From a virus: a stretch of DNA of 20,496 bases. This document shows positions 8,113-16,194 of the stretch, piece after piece. The notes beneath the pieces are model-generated. The model was given only the letters and a program-made list of their open reading frames with translations, did no database searches and had not been told where the DNA came from. The stretch is from the IMG/VR virus record IMGVR_UViG_3300025085_000248, positions 1-20,496 of that record, one strand, 5' to 3'. How positions within the stretch are numbered: the stretch's first letter is position 1; each line of letters starts with the position of its first letter. A program made the position numbers and the translations under genes.

Positions 8113-8414
8113 TGGCTAAAACATGGAGAACAGGAGAGTTTGGATTAACTTCGTTTGATGACCATAGTTTATTTTTTAACGAGTTAATACAGCACTTTAA
8201 CGATAATATAAATGAGAATTTCTCAGACATCGCTATTTTATCTGATATTAGTACTCAAGACATTGGAGTTATTTCTGATGTCAGTACAACAGATATGGAT
8301 AAAAACAATACAGGTTATACTGATATTGCCTTATCAGGTAGTAATATATATACCGATATTGCTAAGTCTGCTACACCAGTTTCTGGTTACGAAGATAGGA
8401 TAAAAAATACATAG
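8112..8414 (+). CDS. Hypothetical virion-associated protein (100 aa)
   Basis: A 100-residue protein starts at the TAATG overlap with the upstream gene. Its N-terminal half, TWRTGEFGLTSFDDHSLFF, is aromatic and compact. The second half is built of short repeats around Ser/Thr-Asp-Ile: FSDIAILSDIS, DIGVISDVSTTDM, then YTDIALSG and YTDIAKSA (about residues 37-90). Such short Asp-Ile repeats occur in phage tail and fibre-associated proteins. No membrane segment or signal peptide is present. Its place between adaptor and fibre genes suggests a tail attachment or fibre-base role, but that is inference and I cannot name a family. Confidence 0.65.
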   Translation: MAKTWRTGEFGLTSFDDHSLFFNELIQHFNDNINENFSDIAILSDISTQDIGVISDVSTTDMDKNNTGYTDIALSGSNIYTDIAKSATPVSGYEDRIKNT

Positions 8415-8423
8415 GAGATAATT

Positions 8424-9185
8424 ATGGGTGGAAGTTTAACAAGTCCAAATAAGATTAAAGACGTCTATAAAAAAATAGTCTTTTATGATGACAATAAATT
8501 TAAAATAGATAATGGTAGTGAAGATGTTGTTGTAAGCACTGAAACAACATTATCTGAAATAGAAACAACTAATTTTGCAGATAGTTCTTTAGTACTAGAA
8601 AGTGAAGGATTAAACTCTTCAGACAATGATACGAGTTTACCTACAACAGCAGCAGTAAAAGATTATGTAGATAATCAGGTAACTGCCCAAGATTTAGACT
8701 TTCAAGCAGATACAGGTGGAGCATTATCAATAGATTTAGATAGTGAATCATTAACAGTGTCTGGAGGAACGGGAGTTGCAACAACTGGAAGTGGTAATAG
8801 TATTACTGTAAACACAGTAGATAGTGAAATAGACCATAACAGTTTAAACAATTATTCTAGCGATAAACATATAGCACATAGCAATATTACATTAACAGCA
8901 GGAGCAGGACTAACTGCAGGAAGTGGTGGAAATATTGCTGCTAATAGAAGTTTTGCTGTGGGAGCAGGTACTGGAATTACAGTAAATACTAATGATGTTG
9001 CTGTAAATACTAATGTTATTGCTACAAAAACTTATGTAGATACTCAGGTTAGTACGGTAAATACATTACAAGAATTAACAGATACTAACATATCTAGTCC
9101 TAGTGACAAAGCTTTATTACAATATGATAACAATACAAATAAATGGATAGGAGTAACAGAAATTGACGGTGGTCAGTTTGTTTAA
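8424..9185 (+). CDS. Fibre-type virion protein (253 aa)
   Basis: This 253-residue, Thr/Ser/Asn/Gly-rich protein follows AGGAGA. Residues about 72-86 read LPTTAAVKDYVDNQV, a motif common in phage fibre and baseplate-attached proteins. Residues about 138-200 carry HNSLNNYSSDKHIAHSNI and then alternating TAGAGLTAGSGG and GAGTGITVNTNDVAVN, a beta-strand repeat typical of trimeric fibre shafts in marine phages. The C-terminus contains LLQYDNNTNKWIGVTEIDGG, another frequent fibre-tip motif, and ends in DGG-Gln-Phe-Val. No chaperone or peptidase domain is visible. It is probably a short fibre or the proximal part of the fibre complex with the two genes that follow. Exact placement in the virion is inference. 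Confidence 0.75.
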   Translation: MGGSLTSPNKIKDVYKKIVFYDDNKFKIDNGSEDVVVSTETTLSEIETTNFADSSLVLESEGLNSSDNDTSLPTTAAVKDYVDNQVTAQDLDFQADTGGALSIDLDSESLTVSGGTGVATTGSGNSITVNTVDSEIDHNSLNNYSSDKHIAHSNITLTAGAGLTAGSGGNIAANRSFAVGAGTGITVNTNDVAVNTNVIATKTYVDTQVSTVNTLQELTDTNISSPSDKALLQYDNNTNKWIGVTEIDGGQFV

Positions 9186-9196
9186 AGGGGAAAAAT

Positions 9197-10639
9197 ATGA
9201 GTAACAATACATTAAAAATTAAAAGAAATGGAACGTATAACCAGACATTAAAACCGAGTTCATTAGAGTACGGTGAATTAGCATATTATAATGCAGGTAG
9301 AGAATTATTTATAGGTCATAATTCTGACGGAAGTAATATAATTACTACACATTTACCGTTATTAACAGATTTAAGTGTTGGAACTAGCAGTACTAGTTCT
9401 AGTAGTAATGTAGACCTTATTTTAGCAGACACTGGTTCAGGTGATACAGATAATACTCACACTATTAGATTGGCTTCTAATTTAACTGGTGTTAGTAGTA
9501 TAATTAATTCAGCTTTAACCGTAGGTAGAGATAGTGCTACTAATATAGACTTTTCAGATTCAAATAAATTACATCAAAAAGCTAACAGTAAAATAGTATC
9601 TACAGCCAATGGAACAGATTTTACTTTATGGGATGATATTGAATTAATATTTGCTCCAGCTTCTGAAGGTACTTCGTTAAATACTTGGTCAGAAATCGTA
9701 GAAACTAATACAGGTGCTAATGCTAACGTAGCAGAAAAAGGCGGACTATCTATAAGAAGTGGTAGAGCTGAATCTTCTACGAAGTATGCTGAAATTAGAA
9801 TGACAAATATACCTTCTACTGCTACAGGACAATCAAATATTGAAATAAATCCTCCTCATAGTAATTCAGGTCAAGATGTAGATTTTACAGTATATGACGA
9901 AAATAGAAATGCACAAATTAAAGTTGTAGCAGATTCTTCTGCACCTATGACTACTATTAGAAATTTAACAATACCTTCAAATGGTAGCATTGATGTTAAT
10001 ACTAGTTTAAATATTGACGACATTGAAGTAGACACTCTTTCATCTGATAATGGAACTACTGTAATGACACTTGCATCAGGTGATGTTACTTTTAATCAAA
10101 CAGCAAGAGTTGATGATGATATAAGAATATTATCTGGTAGTGATATTTTATTTGAAGGAGCTAGTAGTTCTTTTTCAGATATGATTAGAAAATCTGCAAA
10201 CACTGGTCAGTTTTTAATTAACAATGCTGTAGCAGGTAATATTGAAAGTACTAATACCTTAGAATTACGAAATAGTATTGCAAGTGGAGATATTTTATTT
10301 ACAGTAAATACAGGTTCACAGCAAACAGCTATGACTATCGATGGTGCTACTAAAAAAGTTACTATTTCAGGAGATTTGCAAGTAGAAGGTACAACAACTA
10401 CTGTTAATTCTGATACGATTACTATAGCTGATAAAAACATTACTATAGCACAAGGAGCAACTACTAGCACTCAATGGAATGGAGCAGGAATAACAGTAGA
10501 CGGAGCTAATAAATCTATGACCTATGACGATGACGGAAGTACTTCAAATTGGGCATTTGACGACAGTATGATTGTTACAGGAACCATGGAAGTAACTGCA
10601 GGCTTTGTAAATACTGAATTTGATGGCGGAACATACTGA
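9197..10639 (+). CDS. Fibre-type virion protein (480 aa)
   Basis: The 480-residue protein begins SNNTLKIKRNGTYNQTLKPS and continues LEYGELAYYNAGRELFIGHN (about residues 23-42). This LKIKR...GELAY...LFIG module is a known-looking N-terminal element of phage fibre proteins and recurs at the start of the next gene. The middle is beta-rich and low in charged residues, with SGSDILFEGASSSFSD and similar repeats. Near the C-terminus, LQVEGTTTTVNSDTITIADK (about 394-413) and GAGITVDGANKSMTYDDD (about 429-446) match a module seen often in marine phage structural proteins. It ends in EFDGGTY, resembling the end of the preceding protein. The Shine-Dalgarno is AAAGGGG. Likely a fibre or fibre-connector protein; receptor binding is not shown. 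Confidence 0.75.
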   Translation: MSNNTLKIKRNGTYNQTLKPSSLEYGELAYYNAGRELFIGHNSDGSNIITTHLPLLTDLSVGTSSTSSSSNVDLILADTGSGDTDNTHTIRLASNLTGVSSIINSALTVGRDSATNIDFSDSNKLHQKANSKIVSTANGTDFTLWDDIELIFAPASEGTSLNTWSEIVETNTGANANVAEKGGLSIRSGRAESSTKYAEIRMTNIPSTATGQSNIEINPPHSNSGQDVDFTVYDENRNAQIKVVADSSAPMTTIRNLTIPSNGSIDVNTSLNIDDIEVDTLSSDNGTTVMTLASGDVTFNQTARVDDDIRILSGSDILFEGASSSFSDMIRKSANTGQFLINNAVAGNIESTNTLELRNSIASGDILFTVNTGSQQTAMTIDGATKKVTISGDLQVEGTTTTVNSDTITIADKNITIAQGATTSTQWNGAGITVDGANKSMTYDDDGSTSNWAFDDSMIVTGTMEVTAGFVNTEFDGGTY

Positions 10640-10651
10640 TAAAGGATATAA

Positions 10652-13600
10652 ATGGGTAATACATTAAAAATAAGACGTGGGTCTGGTGCACCAACGCATA
10701 CAGACTTTGCTGAGTATGAATTAGCATATGATTACAGTGCAGATAAATTGTACATACGTGATGGTAATGCTATGGTTGAAGTTGGTGGTGGAAACAGCAC
10801 AGCTACATCTTCATTTTTAACTGGAGATTCTTTAGTATCATACGATGGTTATATAATGACGAGAGGTATTGTCAATGAAAATGAAACTGGTGGTACTCCT
10901 GCAGCTATTACTTTTGGTAATGGTGCTACTTATAATAATGACAATATATCTTTAATTACAGCTGGTCAAACTGCTTTATTTATAAATGCATCTGGAAATG
11001 TAGCTATTGGCGGTACAACAGCTAATAGAGATTTGCAAGTCAATGGTGATGGTGTCATAAGATTAAATAATGCTTCAGGTGATACTGGTATTGACTTTAA
11101 TTCTTCTGATATGCAAATAAGATATAGAGGTGCAAGTGATTTATTACAGATTTATTCTTATGGAACTTCTTCTAACATTGTTACAATAAAAAAATCTGAT
11201 GGTAATGTCGGTATAGGAACTACATCACCACAAAGTAAACTTCATACTGTGCAAACTTTAGATACAGTTTCTAATACCCTTGCTAATGGTAATTATGGTT
11301 TAGTTGTTGCAGGAGATGTTGCAGGAGTTGCAACAGATACAGTAGGAATACACTTAGCTGCTAAATCAGTATCAGGCACACCAACAAGAGGAGCATCAAT
11401 TCTTGCAGAAGTTCAATCAACAGGAAATAATCACGATTTAATTTTTGCTACTTCAGCAGTATCTGCAGCACCTGCAGAAAGAATGAGAATTACAGATACT
11501 GGTAATGTCGGTATAGGAACTAACTCACCAACACAAAAGCTACACATAGCAGAAGGAAATGTTCTTATTACTAAAACAAATGGTCCTGGAACAATATATT
11601 TAAGAGATAGTAGAGCATCTTATAATGCACAAATATCACAAAGAAGTGATGGTAGAATATCTTTAGCTACAAGAGCAGGAACTTATGGAAGTAATGGTTC
11701 AATAGAAATTTTAGACTCAGGGAATGTCGGTATAGGAACTGCATCACCTGCAGAAAAATTAGAAATAAGTGGTGGTAAATTATTAGTATCAGGTGGTCAA
11801 ATAAGAAGTGGTTCATACTTAGAGGGTTTTCCAAGTTTTAGTTTTGCTAATGATACTGATACTGGAATGTTTAGTGATACTGCAAATCAATTAGAATTTT
11901 CTACTGGTGGTAGTTCAAGATTAACTATAAACTCATCAGGTAATGTAGCAATAAATCAAGGTAATAGATTTTATCTTGACGGAGTTGCTGGAAGTGGAGA
12001 CACTTACATACAATCAGATTCTCCTGACAATTTAAGATTTGTTGTTGGTAATCGTAATATGATTGAAATGATTGAAGATGACAGTCAAGATATGGTAGTT
12101 ATTGGTAATGGTACGACTGATGTAGATTTTGTTGTAGAAGATGATGCTGGAGTAGCTGTATTAACAGTAGACTCAAGCACAAGTAAAACAACTTTACACA
12201 GCTTAGATGTAACTAATGCTTTAACAGCAGGTTCATTTGAACTTACAACTTTACAAGTAGCAAATATTCAATATACAGATGGAGATGCTGCTATAACTAT
12301 TGCAAATGGTGGAGGCGTTTCACTAGCTAATGGATTAACAGTTGATAGTGGAGCTGTAGGCTTTAATGGTGGATTAGATATGAATGAGAATAATATATCT
12401 AATGTAGCACACCTTGGAGTAGACAAAATATTTGGAGACGCAGATTTAGATACGCAAATAAACTTTGATGGCAGTGATGTAATAACTTTCGATACTGGTA
12501 ATGCTGAAGCTATGAGAATCAATGCTTCTCAAAATGTCGGGATAGGAACTAACTCACCTGGTGCTTTATTACACTTGAACGAAGATGATAATGCAGTTGC
12601 TTTCAAAGTAACTGGTGGTAGGGGTGGTAATAAAATAGCATCATTTGTTAGAGATGTTGGAGTAGCAAGCCCTTATGCTGAAGTATATATTCATGCAGGA
12701 AGTGGCGACCCACAAATAACATTTAGAGATGCTGGTAATAAATATTTTTCAATAGGTATAGATGATAGTGCTAATTCTTTTAAAATTTCCGATAATTCTG
12801 GAGTAGGAACTAATGATAGATTAACAATATCATCATCAGGAGATGCAACTTTTACTGGTGTAGTAAAATTACAAAGCGAGTTAGACTTTACGGGTAATGG
12901 TAATAAAAACATAGATGTAGAAACTTTAGAAAATAATAACTATTTACAGATTAGACATCACAATCCTGTTGGTAATGCATTTGAAAATGCTATTAGATTT
13001 AATGCAAATGGAGGTGCATTAATTTATTATAATAATGGCTTAAGATTTGAAACTACTGATGCTGGAGTTAATGTAACTGGTAAAGTTGAAGCTACTGGTA
13101 AATTAAAAAGCACTATGAACGGTGGTTTTACTATTGGTAATGTTACTGGAGAAGATAGAATACAAAATTCTTCTAATTCATTTAGTTTTTTAACTGACGG
13201 AAATGCTTATGCTAATATGACATTTGGAACAGTAACTGCTGGTACTTGGCAAGGAAGTGCTATAGCTAATGCTTATATTCATGATTTACCAGCGTCTAAA
13301 ATAACAAGTGGTACTTTTTCTTCAGCAAGAATGCCAGCATCTTTTGGTGCTGATTCTGTTACACAAGACGATATAACAAATAGAACAGAGTCTGGATTTT
13401 ATCAAACTTCTACTGCTACAACAGCCGAAGGTTGGCCTTTTAGCGGTACTTGGTCACATTTATTAGCTACTACGCACACTAACGATGCTAATTATTTTAG
13501 TATGCAAATAGCAGGTAGCTTTTTTGACCAAAACTTTTATGGAAGAAAAACAAATAATAGTGGCACAACAAGTTGGCAAAGATTTATTACTACTGCTGAT

Positions 13601-15136
13601 GTAGGAAGTGGTAATGGTTTAGATGCTGATTTATTAGACGGAGTAAATGCAAGTGGTTTTCCAAGAAGAGGAAACCTAGCAGAAAACACTGCAAGTAGTA
13701 TTACCACATTCAACTCTAACGCTGCAATAGATACATCAAGTGGTAATCAATCTGGATTACAAGTATATCAAGATACAATTGGTGAAGATGCGTTTATGAC
13801 ATTTCACGTTGCTAATGACTATGCTCTTTATTTTGGACTAGACGGAGGTACAAATGATTTAGCAGTTGGTGGTTGGAGTAAAGGAGCTAATTCTTATAAA
13901 GTATGGCACGAAGGTAATACCAGTTCGTTTACAGGAGATATAGTTTCTTCTCAAAGAGATAAAGGTTTATTTGGCACATACGATTCTTACAAAACAGACC
14001 ATATTTGGTCTATGGGTACTGCTTACAGAAACTCATCGACAGGAGCAGACTTTGGTAATCTTTATGGATTAGCTTATAAACACGTTAATAATACTACTGG
14101 TGGAACTATGGGTGGCGGACATCAAATGGTATGGGCTACTAATGGTACGCCAAGAGCTGCATTAGGAGAAACTAGTATTTGGTCAAAAAATTATTTTCAT
14201 GCAGCTCGTAATTATGGAGGTTCTTGGGATACTGGTAGAGATACTGCTTTAACTTTTGACGCAACTAGTAGCGGTACTGCTTACAATGTTTTAAGAGTTA
14301 ATACAGATAACGGATTTAAACTGCAAACACTAGGTGGAACTGGTGGTACCCAAAGGTGGTATACAAGCGGTTCTAATTATATACAATTTACTGGAACTAC
14401 AATTACTGCATCTTTAAGTGGAACTGCAACAAGTGCTAATAACTTGCGTGATAGTAGTAATAATTTAGTAAGAATAGATGGTTCAAACGAATTAAATTTT
14501 TATAATAGTGCTGGAAATGCAGCAGCATTATATATTAATCACCACGGTTCAAATTCAGAAGTAAATATTGCAAATAGTGGTGCTCAAATAGGACAAACTT
14601 ACGGTGTAAGAGTGCCAGATGGCTCAGCAGCAACTCCAACACATTCTTTTAATAACGACCCTGATTTAGGATTTTATCGTAATGGTTCTAACAATATGAG
14701 ATTTAGTGCTGGTAATGCTATTAGAGGTACTTGGAATGGCGATGGACTAGTATTGAATGGTGGTTCATTAGGAGTTAATGTAGCTATACCAACAACAGAT
14801 GGAGTTATAAGAGCTGGTAATGATGTTATAGCATACTACTCATCAGACAAAAGATTGAAAGAAAATGTTAAACCTATAGAAAACGCTATAAATAAAGTAT
14901 CTAAGATTAGAGGTGTTGAATTTGACTGGATTGTTGATAAGGAAATTCACGACAACGAAGGACACGATGTAGGTGTAATAGCACAAGAAGTAGAAAAAGT
15001 TTTACCTGAAGTTGTAGAAACTAGAAATAATGGATACAAAGCAGTTAAATATGAAAAGATTGTTTCTTTATTAATAGAGGCAATAAAAGAACAACAACAA
15101 CAAATAAACAAATTAGAGGAGAAGTTAAATGGGTAA
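10652..15136 (+). CDS. Long tail fibre with C-terminal peptidase S74 chaperone domain (1494 aa)
   Basis: This is the largest gene and the likely main receptor-binding fibre. The N-terminus (about 1-45), with NTLKIRRGSG and EYELAYDYSADKLYIRDG, resembles the start of the preceding protein and probably anchors it. The shaft contains four NVGIGT(N/T/A)SP repeats at residues 185, 285, 358 and 628, and a TWQGSAIANAYI/ITSGTFSSARMP module near 875-895. A tail-fibre domain near 900-1000 has NRTESGFYQ, GWPFSGTWSHLL and DADLLDGVNASGF; another near 1100-1170 has KGLFGTYDSYKTDHIWSMGT and GGGHQMVWATNGTP. The last 97 residues are an S74 intramolecular chaperone: SDKRLKEN, HDVGVIAQEVEKVLPE, AVKYEKIVSLLIEAI. 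Ser1398 and Lys1403 fit the family's catalytic pair, so self-cleavage before Ser1398 is expected after trimer folding. A terminal coiled coil (KEQQQQINKLEEKL) follows. Confidence 0.92.
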   Translation: MGNTLKIRRGSGAPTHTDFAEYELAYDYSADKLYIRDGNAMVEVGGGNSTATSSFLTGDSLVSYDGYIMTRGIVNENETGGTPAAITFGNGATYNNDNISLITAGQTALFINASGNVAIGGTTANRDLQVNGDGVIRLNNASGDTGIDFNSSDMQIRYRGASDLLQIYSYGTSSNIVTIKKSDGNVGIGTTSPQSKLHTVQTLDTVSNTLANGNYGLVVAGDVAGVATDTVGIHLAAKSVSGTPTRGASILAEVQSTGNNHDLIFATSAVSAAPAERMRITDTGNVGIGTNSPTQKLHIAEGNVLITKTNGPGTIYLRDSRASYNAQISQRSDGRISLATRAGTYGSNGSIEILDSGNVGIGTASPAEKLEISGGKLLVSGGQIRSGSYLEGFPSFSFANDTDTGMFSDTANQLEFSTGGSSRLTINSSGNVAINQGNRFYLDGVAGSGDTYIQSDSPDNLRFVVGNRNMIEMIEDDSQDMVVIGNGTTDVDFVVEDDAGVAVLTVDSSTSKTTLHSLDVTNALTAGSFELTTLQVANIQYTDGDAAITIANGGGVSLANGLTVDSGAVGFNGGLDMNENNISNVAHLGVDKIFGDADLDTQINFDGSDVITFDTGNAEAMRINASQNVGIGTNSPGALLHLNEDDNAVAFKVTGGRGGNKIASFVRDVGVASPYAEVYIHAGSGDPQITFRDAGNKYFSIGIDDSANSFKISDNSGVGTNDRLTISSSGDATFTGVVKLQSELDFTGNGNKNIDVETLENNNYLQIRHHNPVGNAFENAIRFNANGGALIYYNNGLRFETTDAGVNVTGKVEATGKLKSTMNGGFTIGNVTGEDRIQNSSNSFSFLTDGNAYANMTFGTVTAGTWQGSAIANAYIHDLPASKITSGTFSSARMPASFGADSVTQDDITNRTESGFYQTSTATTAEGWPFSGTWSHLLATTHTNDANYFSMQIAGSFFDQNFYGRKTNNSGTTSWQRFITTADVGSGNGLDADLLDGVNASGFPRRGNLAENTASSITTFNSNAAIDTSSGNQSGLQVYQDTIGEDAFMTFHVANDYALYFGLDGGTNDLAVGGWSKGANSYKVWHEGNTSSFTGDIVSSQRDKGLFGTYDSYKTDHIWSMGTAYRNSSTGADFGNLYGLAYKHVNNTTGGTMGGGHQMVWATNGTPRAALGETSIWSKNYFHAARNYGGSWDTGRDTALTFDATSSGTAYNVLRVNTDNGFKLQTLGGTGGTQRWYTSGSNYIQFTGTTITASLSGTATSANNLRDSSNNLVRIDGSNELNFYNSAGNAAALYINHHGSNSEVNIANSGAQIGQTYGVRVPDGSAATPTHSFNNDPDLGFYRNGSNNMRFSAGNAIRGTWNGDGLVLNGGSLGVNVAIPTTDGVIRAGNDVIAYYSSDKRLKENVKPIENAINKVSKIRGVEFDWIVDKEIHDNEGHDVGVIAQEVEKVLPEVVETRNNGYKAVKYEKIVSLLIEAIKEQQQQINKLEEKLNG
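11201..12550 (+). repeat. Four dispersed near-identical repeats inside the fibre gene
   Basis: The sequence AATGTCGGTATAGGAACT occurs exactly at 11204-11221, 11504-11521 and 11723-11740, and with one change (GGG for GGT) at 12533-12550. Each encodes Asn-Val-Gly-Ile-Gly-Thr and is followed by Asn/Thr/Ala-Ser-Pro. The second and fourth copies also share the next bases, AACTCACC. A first, degraded relative is the NVAIGGT segment near 10998, which uses different codons. Conservation at third codon positions suggests recent duplication or recombination between copies. Confidence 0.85.
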
Positions 15137-15380
15137 AGTAATAAGTGCAGTAGATGCAGCAGTTGAATCAGTTGAATCGCCAAAAATGGTTTCAATTAAA
15201 CATACTAGAGTAATGAAAGATGCAAGCGGTAAAGATGTTACTGTTTTGGATTATGAAGAAACTAAAGATGTTGATAATGCTATAGCAGATGCAGAAGCAC
15301 AAAAAGCAAGACTAGAAGCTGATTTAGTAGATGTAGAAGCTGAATTAGTAGATTATAAAGCAATTAAAGACGCTGAGTAA
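15129..15380 (+). CDS. Small coiled-coil protein (83 aa)
   Basis: This 83-residue acidic protein overlaps the last eight bases of the long fibre gene, and its Shine-Dalgarno (AGAGGAG) lies within the fibre's last codons, so the two are translationally coupled. The second half, DVDNAIADAEAQKARLEADL and onward, is a regular Ala/Leu/Glu heptad coiled coil (about residues 45-80); the first half is a short beta-like segment around VSIKHTRVMKDASGKDVTVL. It has no membrane segment. Coupling to the fibre suggests a fibre-assembly helper or small fibre-associated protein, but this is inference. Similar small coiled-coil proteins follow fibre genes in other phages, as I remember. Confidence 0.72.
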   Translation: MGKVISAVDAAVESVESPKMVSIKHTRVMKDASGKDVTVLDYEETKDVDNAIADAEAQKARLEADLVDVEAELVDYKAIKDAE

Positions 15381-15383
15381 TAA

Positions 15384-15671
15384 ATGGGTTTACCAGCAAT
15401 AGGAACAACTAATTTTGGTATAGGTAGTGTAGGTGCTGATATTAAAACAGGCACGGGTTGCAATCAAAGTACCAATTTAAGTTTAAAAGGTCTAATGATT
15501 GGTACTGGAGGACTTACGTTTGCTTCTTCTGGTGGACCTTGTGTAGATATGGACGGTGGGAGTCCACCACCAACAATAGGAGATGCACCGTACGCAATGA
15601 GTGAAGTAAGAGGATTGTTTCATGATGACGACCCAGGTGGTGGCGGCGGAGGCGGTCCACCTCAACCGTAG
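15384..15671 (+). CDS. Small Gly/Pro-rich virion-associated protein (95 aa)
   Basis: The protein starts MGLPAIGTTNFGIGSVGADI and later reads GDAPYAMSEVRGL before a tail of seven glycines flanked by Asp-Asp-Asp-Pro and Pro-Pro-Gln-Pro. The pattern LPxxGxxxF/SxxxI ... SLxxL ... PYxMSExRG is one I associate with a frequent class of small phage structural or fibre-tip proteins with a glycine-rich end, but no firm family name can be given. There is no clear Shine-Dalgarno; the ATG lies four bases after the preceding TAA, so coupling is likely. Two cysteines (about residues 29 and 53) are present. It may be a fibre-tip adhesin, since glycine-rich segments form the binding tips of some fibres. That role is speculative. 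Confidence 0.68.
   Translation: MGLPAIGTTNFGIGSVGADIKTGTGCNQSTNLSLKGLMIGTGGLTFASSGGPCVDMDGGSPPPTIGDAPYAMSEVRGLFHDDDPGGGGGGGPPQP
15636..15655 (+). repeat. G-rich tract with seven GG runs
   Basis: Twenty bases encode six to seven consecutive glycines and contain seven GG pairs separated by single bases, on the sense strand. This is the most G-rich spot in an otherwise AT-rich window and could form a two-layer G-quadruplex in the RNA or single strand. All four glycine codons but GGG are used, which argues against simple replication slippage. Confidence 0.5.
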
Positions 15672-15679
15672 GAAAAATT

Positions 15680-15880
15680 ATGAAAGTAAGTGAATACAGA
15701 GAACAAATGGCTGAAAGAGTTGCTGTTATAGAAGCTCAAGTAATTGATATTTATCACGATATTAAAGAAATTAAAGAATTAGTTAAAGAGCAAAATGGTA
15801 GAGTACGTACCAATGAACAAAACATTGCACGTATTACTGCTGTTGGTATGGTAATAGCAATTTTATTAGGAATATTATAG
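15680..15880 (+). CDS. XhlA-like membrane protein with C-terminal anchor (66 aa)
   Basis: This 66-residue protein has a charged heptad-repeat helix from about residue 8 to 50 (VAVIEAQVIDIYHDIKEIKE, then RVRTNEQNIARI) and ends in a hydrophobic segment, AVGMVIAILLGIL, that can span a membrane. The layout, coiled coil plus C-terminal transmembrane helix in a 65-90-residue protein, matches the haemolysin XhlA/phage holin-accessory type, which sits at the inner membrane and helps lysis. The Shine-Dalgarno is AGGAA. The next gene has the reverse layout, a membrane segment near the N-terminus and a coiled coil after it. The role in lysis is inferred from topology and location; no endolysin is seen nearby. 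Confidence 0.65.
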   Translation: MKVSEYREQMAERVAVIEAQVIDIYHDIKEIKELVKEQNGRVRTNEQNIARITAVGMVIAILLGIL

Positions 15881-15889
15881 GGGATAACA

Positions 15890-16186
15890 ATGGAAGTAAA
15901 CAAAGATAGTAAGTTTACTCTAAGTATAGAGACTGCTATAAGTATAGCTGTTTCAATATTTATGGTAGTAGGTTTATGGTTTAATTTGCAAGCTGATATA
16001 GAGGAAGCTAAAGCATTACCAGAACCTCCTGTAAGTAGAACAGAGTACGACTTAAAAGACCAAATGATTCGTAATAGTATTATGAATACAGAAGATAAAG
16101 TAGAGGCACTTGAAGATAAGGTAGATGATATTAAAGAAGATACCAGAAGCATCAATGAAACTTTACTTAACATGAATAACAATTAG
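15890..16186 (+). CDS. Small membrane protein with C-terminal coiled coil (98 aa)
   Basis: A 98-residue protein has one hydrophobic segment near the N-terminus (ETAISIAVSIFMVVGLWFNL, residues about 13-32), then a short Pro-rich linker (LPEPPVSRTEY) and a C-terminal charged coiled coil, EDKVEALEDKVDDIKEDTRS, to the end. There is no lipobox cysteine, so it is not a lipoprotein o-spanin. It follows the XhlA-like gene by nine bases and has its own site (AGGGGA). A holin, antiholin or i-spanin-like role is possible; such single-pass proteins are typical of phage lysis cassettes. The two could interact through their coiled coils. I do not recognise a named family. Confidence 0.65.
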   Translation: MEVNKDSKFTLSIETAISIAVSIFMVVGLWFNLQADIEEAKALPEPPVSRTEYDLKDQMIRNSIMNTEDKVEALEDKVDDIKEDTRSINETLLNMNNN

Positions 16187-16194
16187 GATGGATT

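Noticed and set aside
8212-8403. 63-codon hydrophobic ORF within the 100-aa gene
   Set aside because: It is the alternative frame of the Asp-Ile repeat protein, which has the better-coupled start and flanking junctions.
11201-12550. CRISPR-like reading of the repeated 18-mers
   Set aside because: The copies are irregularly spaced, in frame and encode a known fibre-type peptide motif.
12268-12912. Reverse-strand ORFs inside the long fibre gene
   Set aside because: They are antisense shadows of a continuous 1494-codon gene with recognisable domains.
15555-15568. Small hairpin GGTGG-GAGT-CCACC
   Set aside because: Only five base pairs, inside a Gly/Pro coding region where GG and CC codons occur by need; no T-run follows.
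15754-16182. Reverse-strand ORF of 142 codons with hydrophobic stretches
   Set aside because: It covers two well-placed + strand genes with ribosome sites; its Ile/Leu/Ser richness is what the antisense of Lys/Asp/Glu codons gives.
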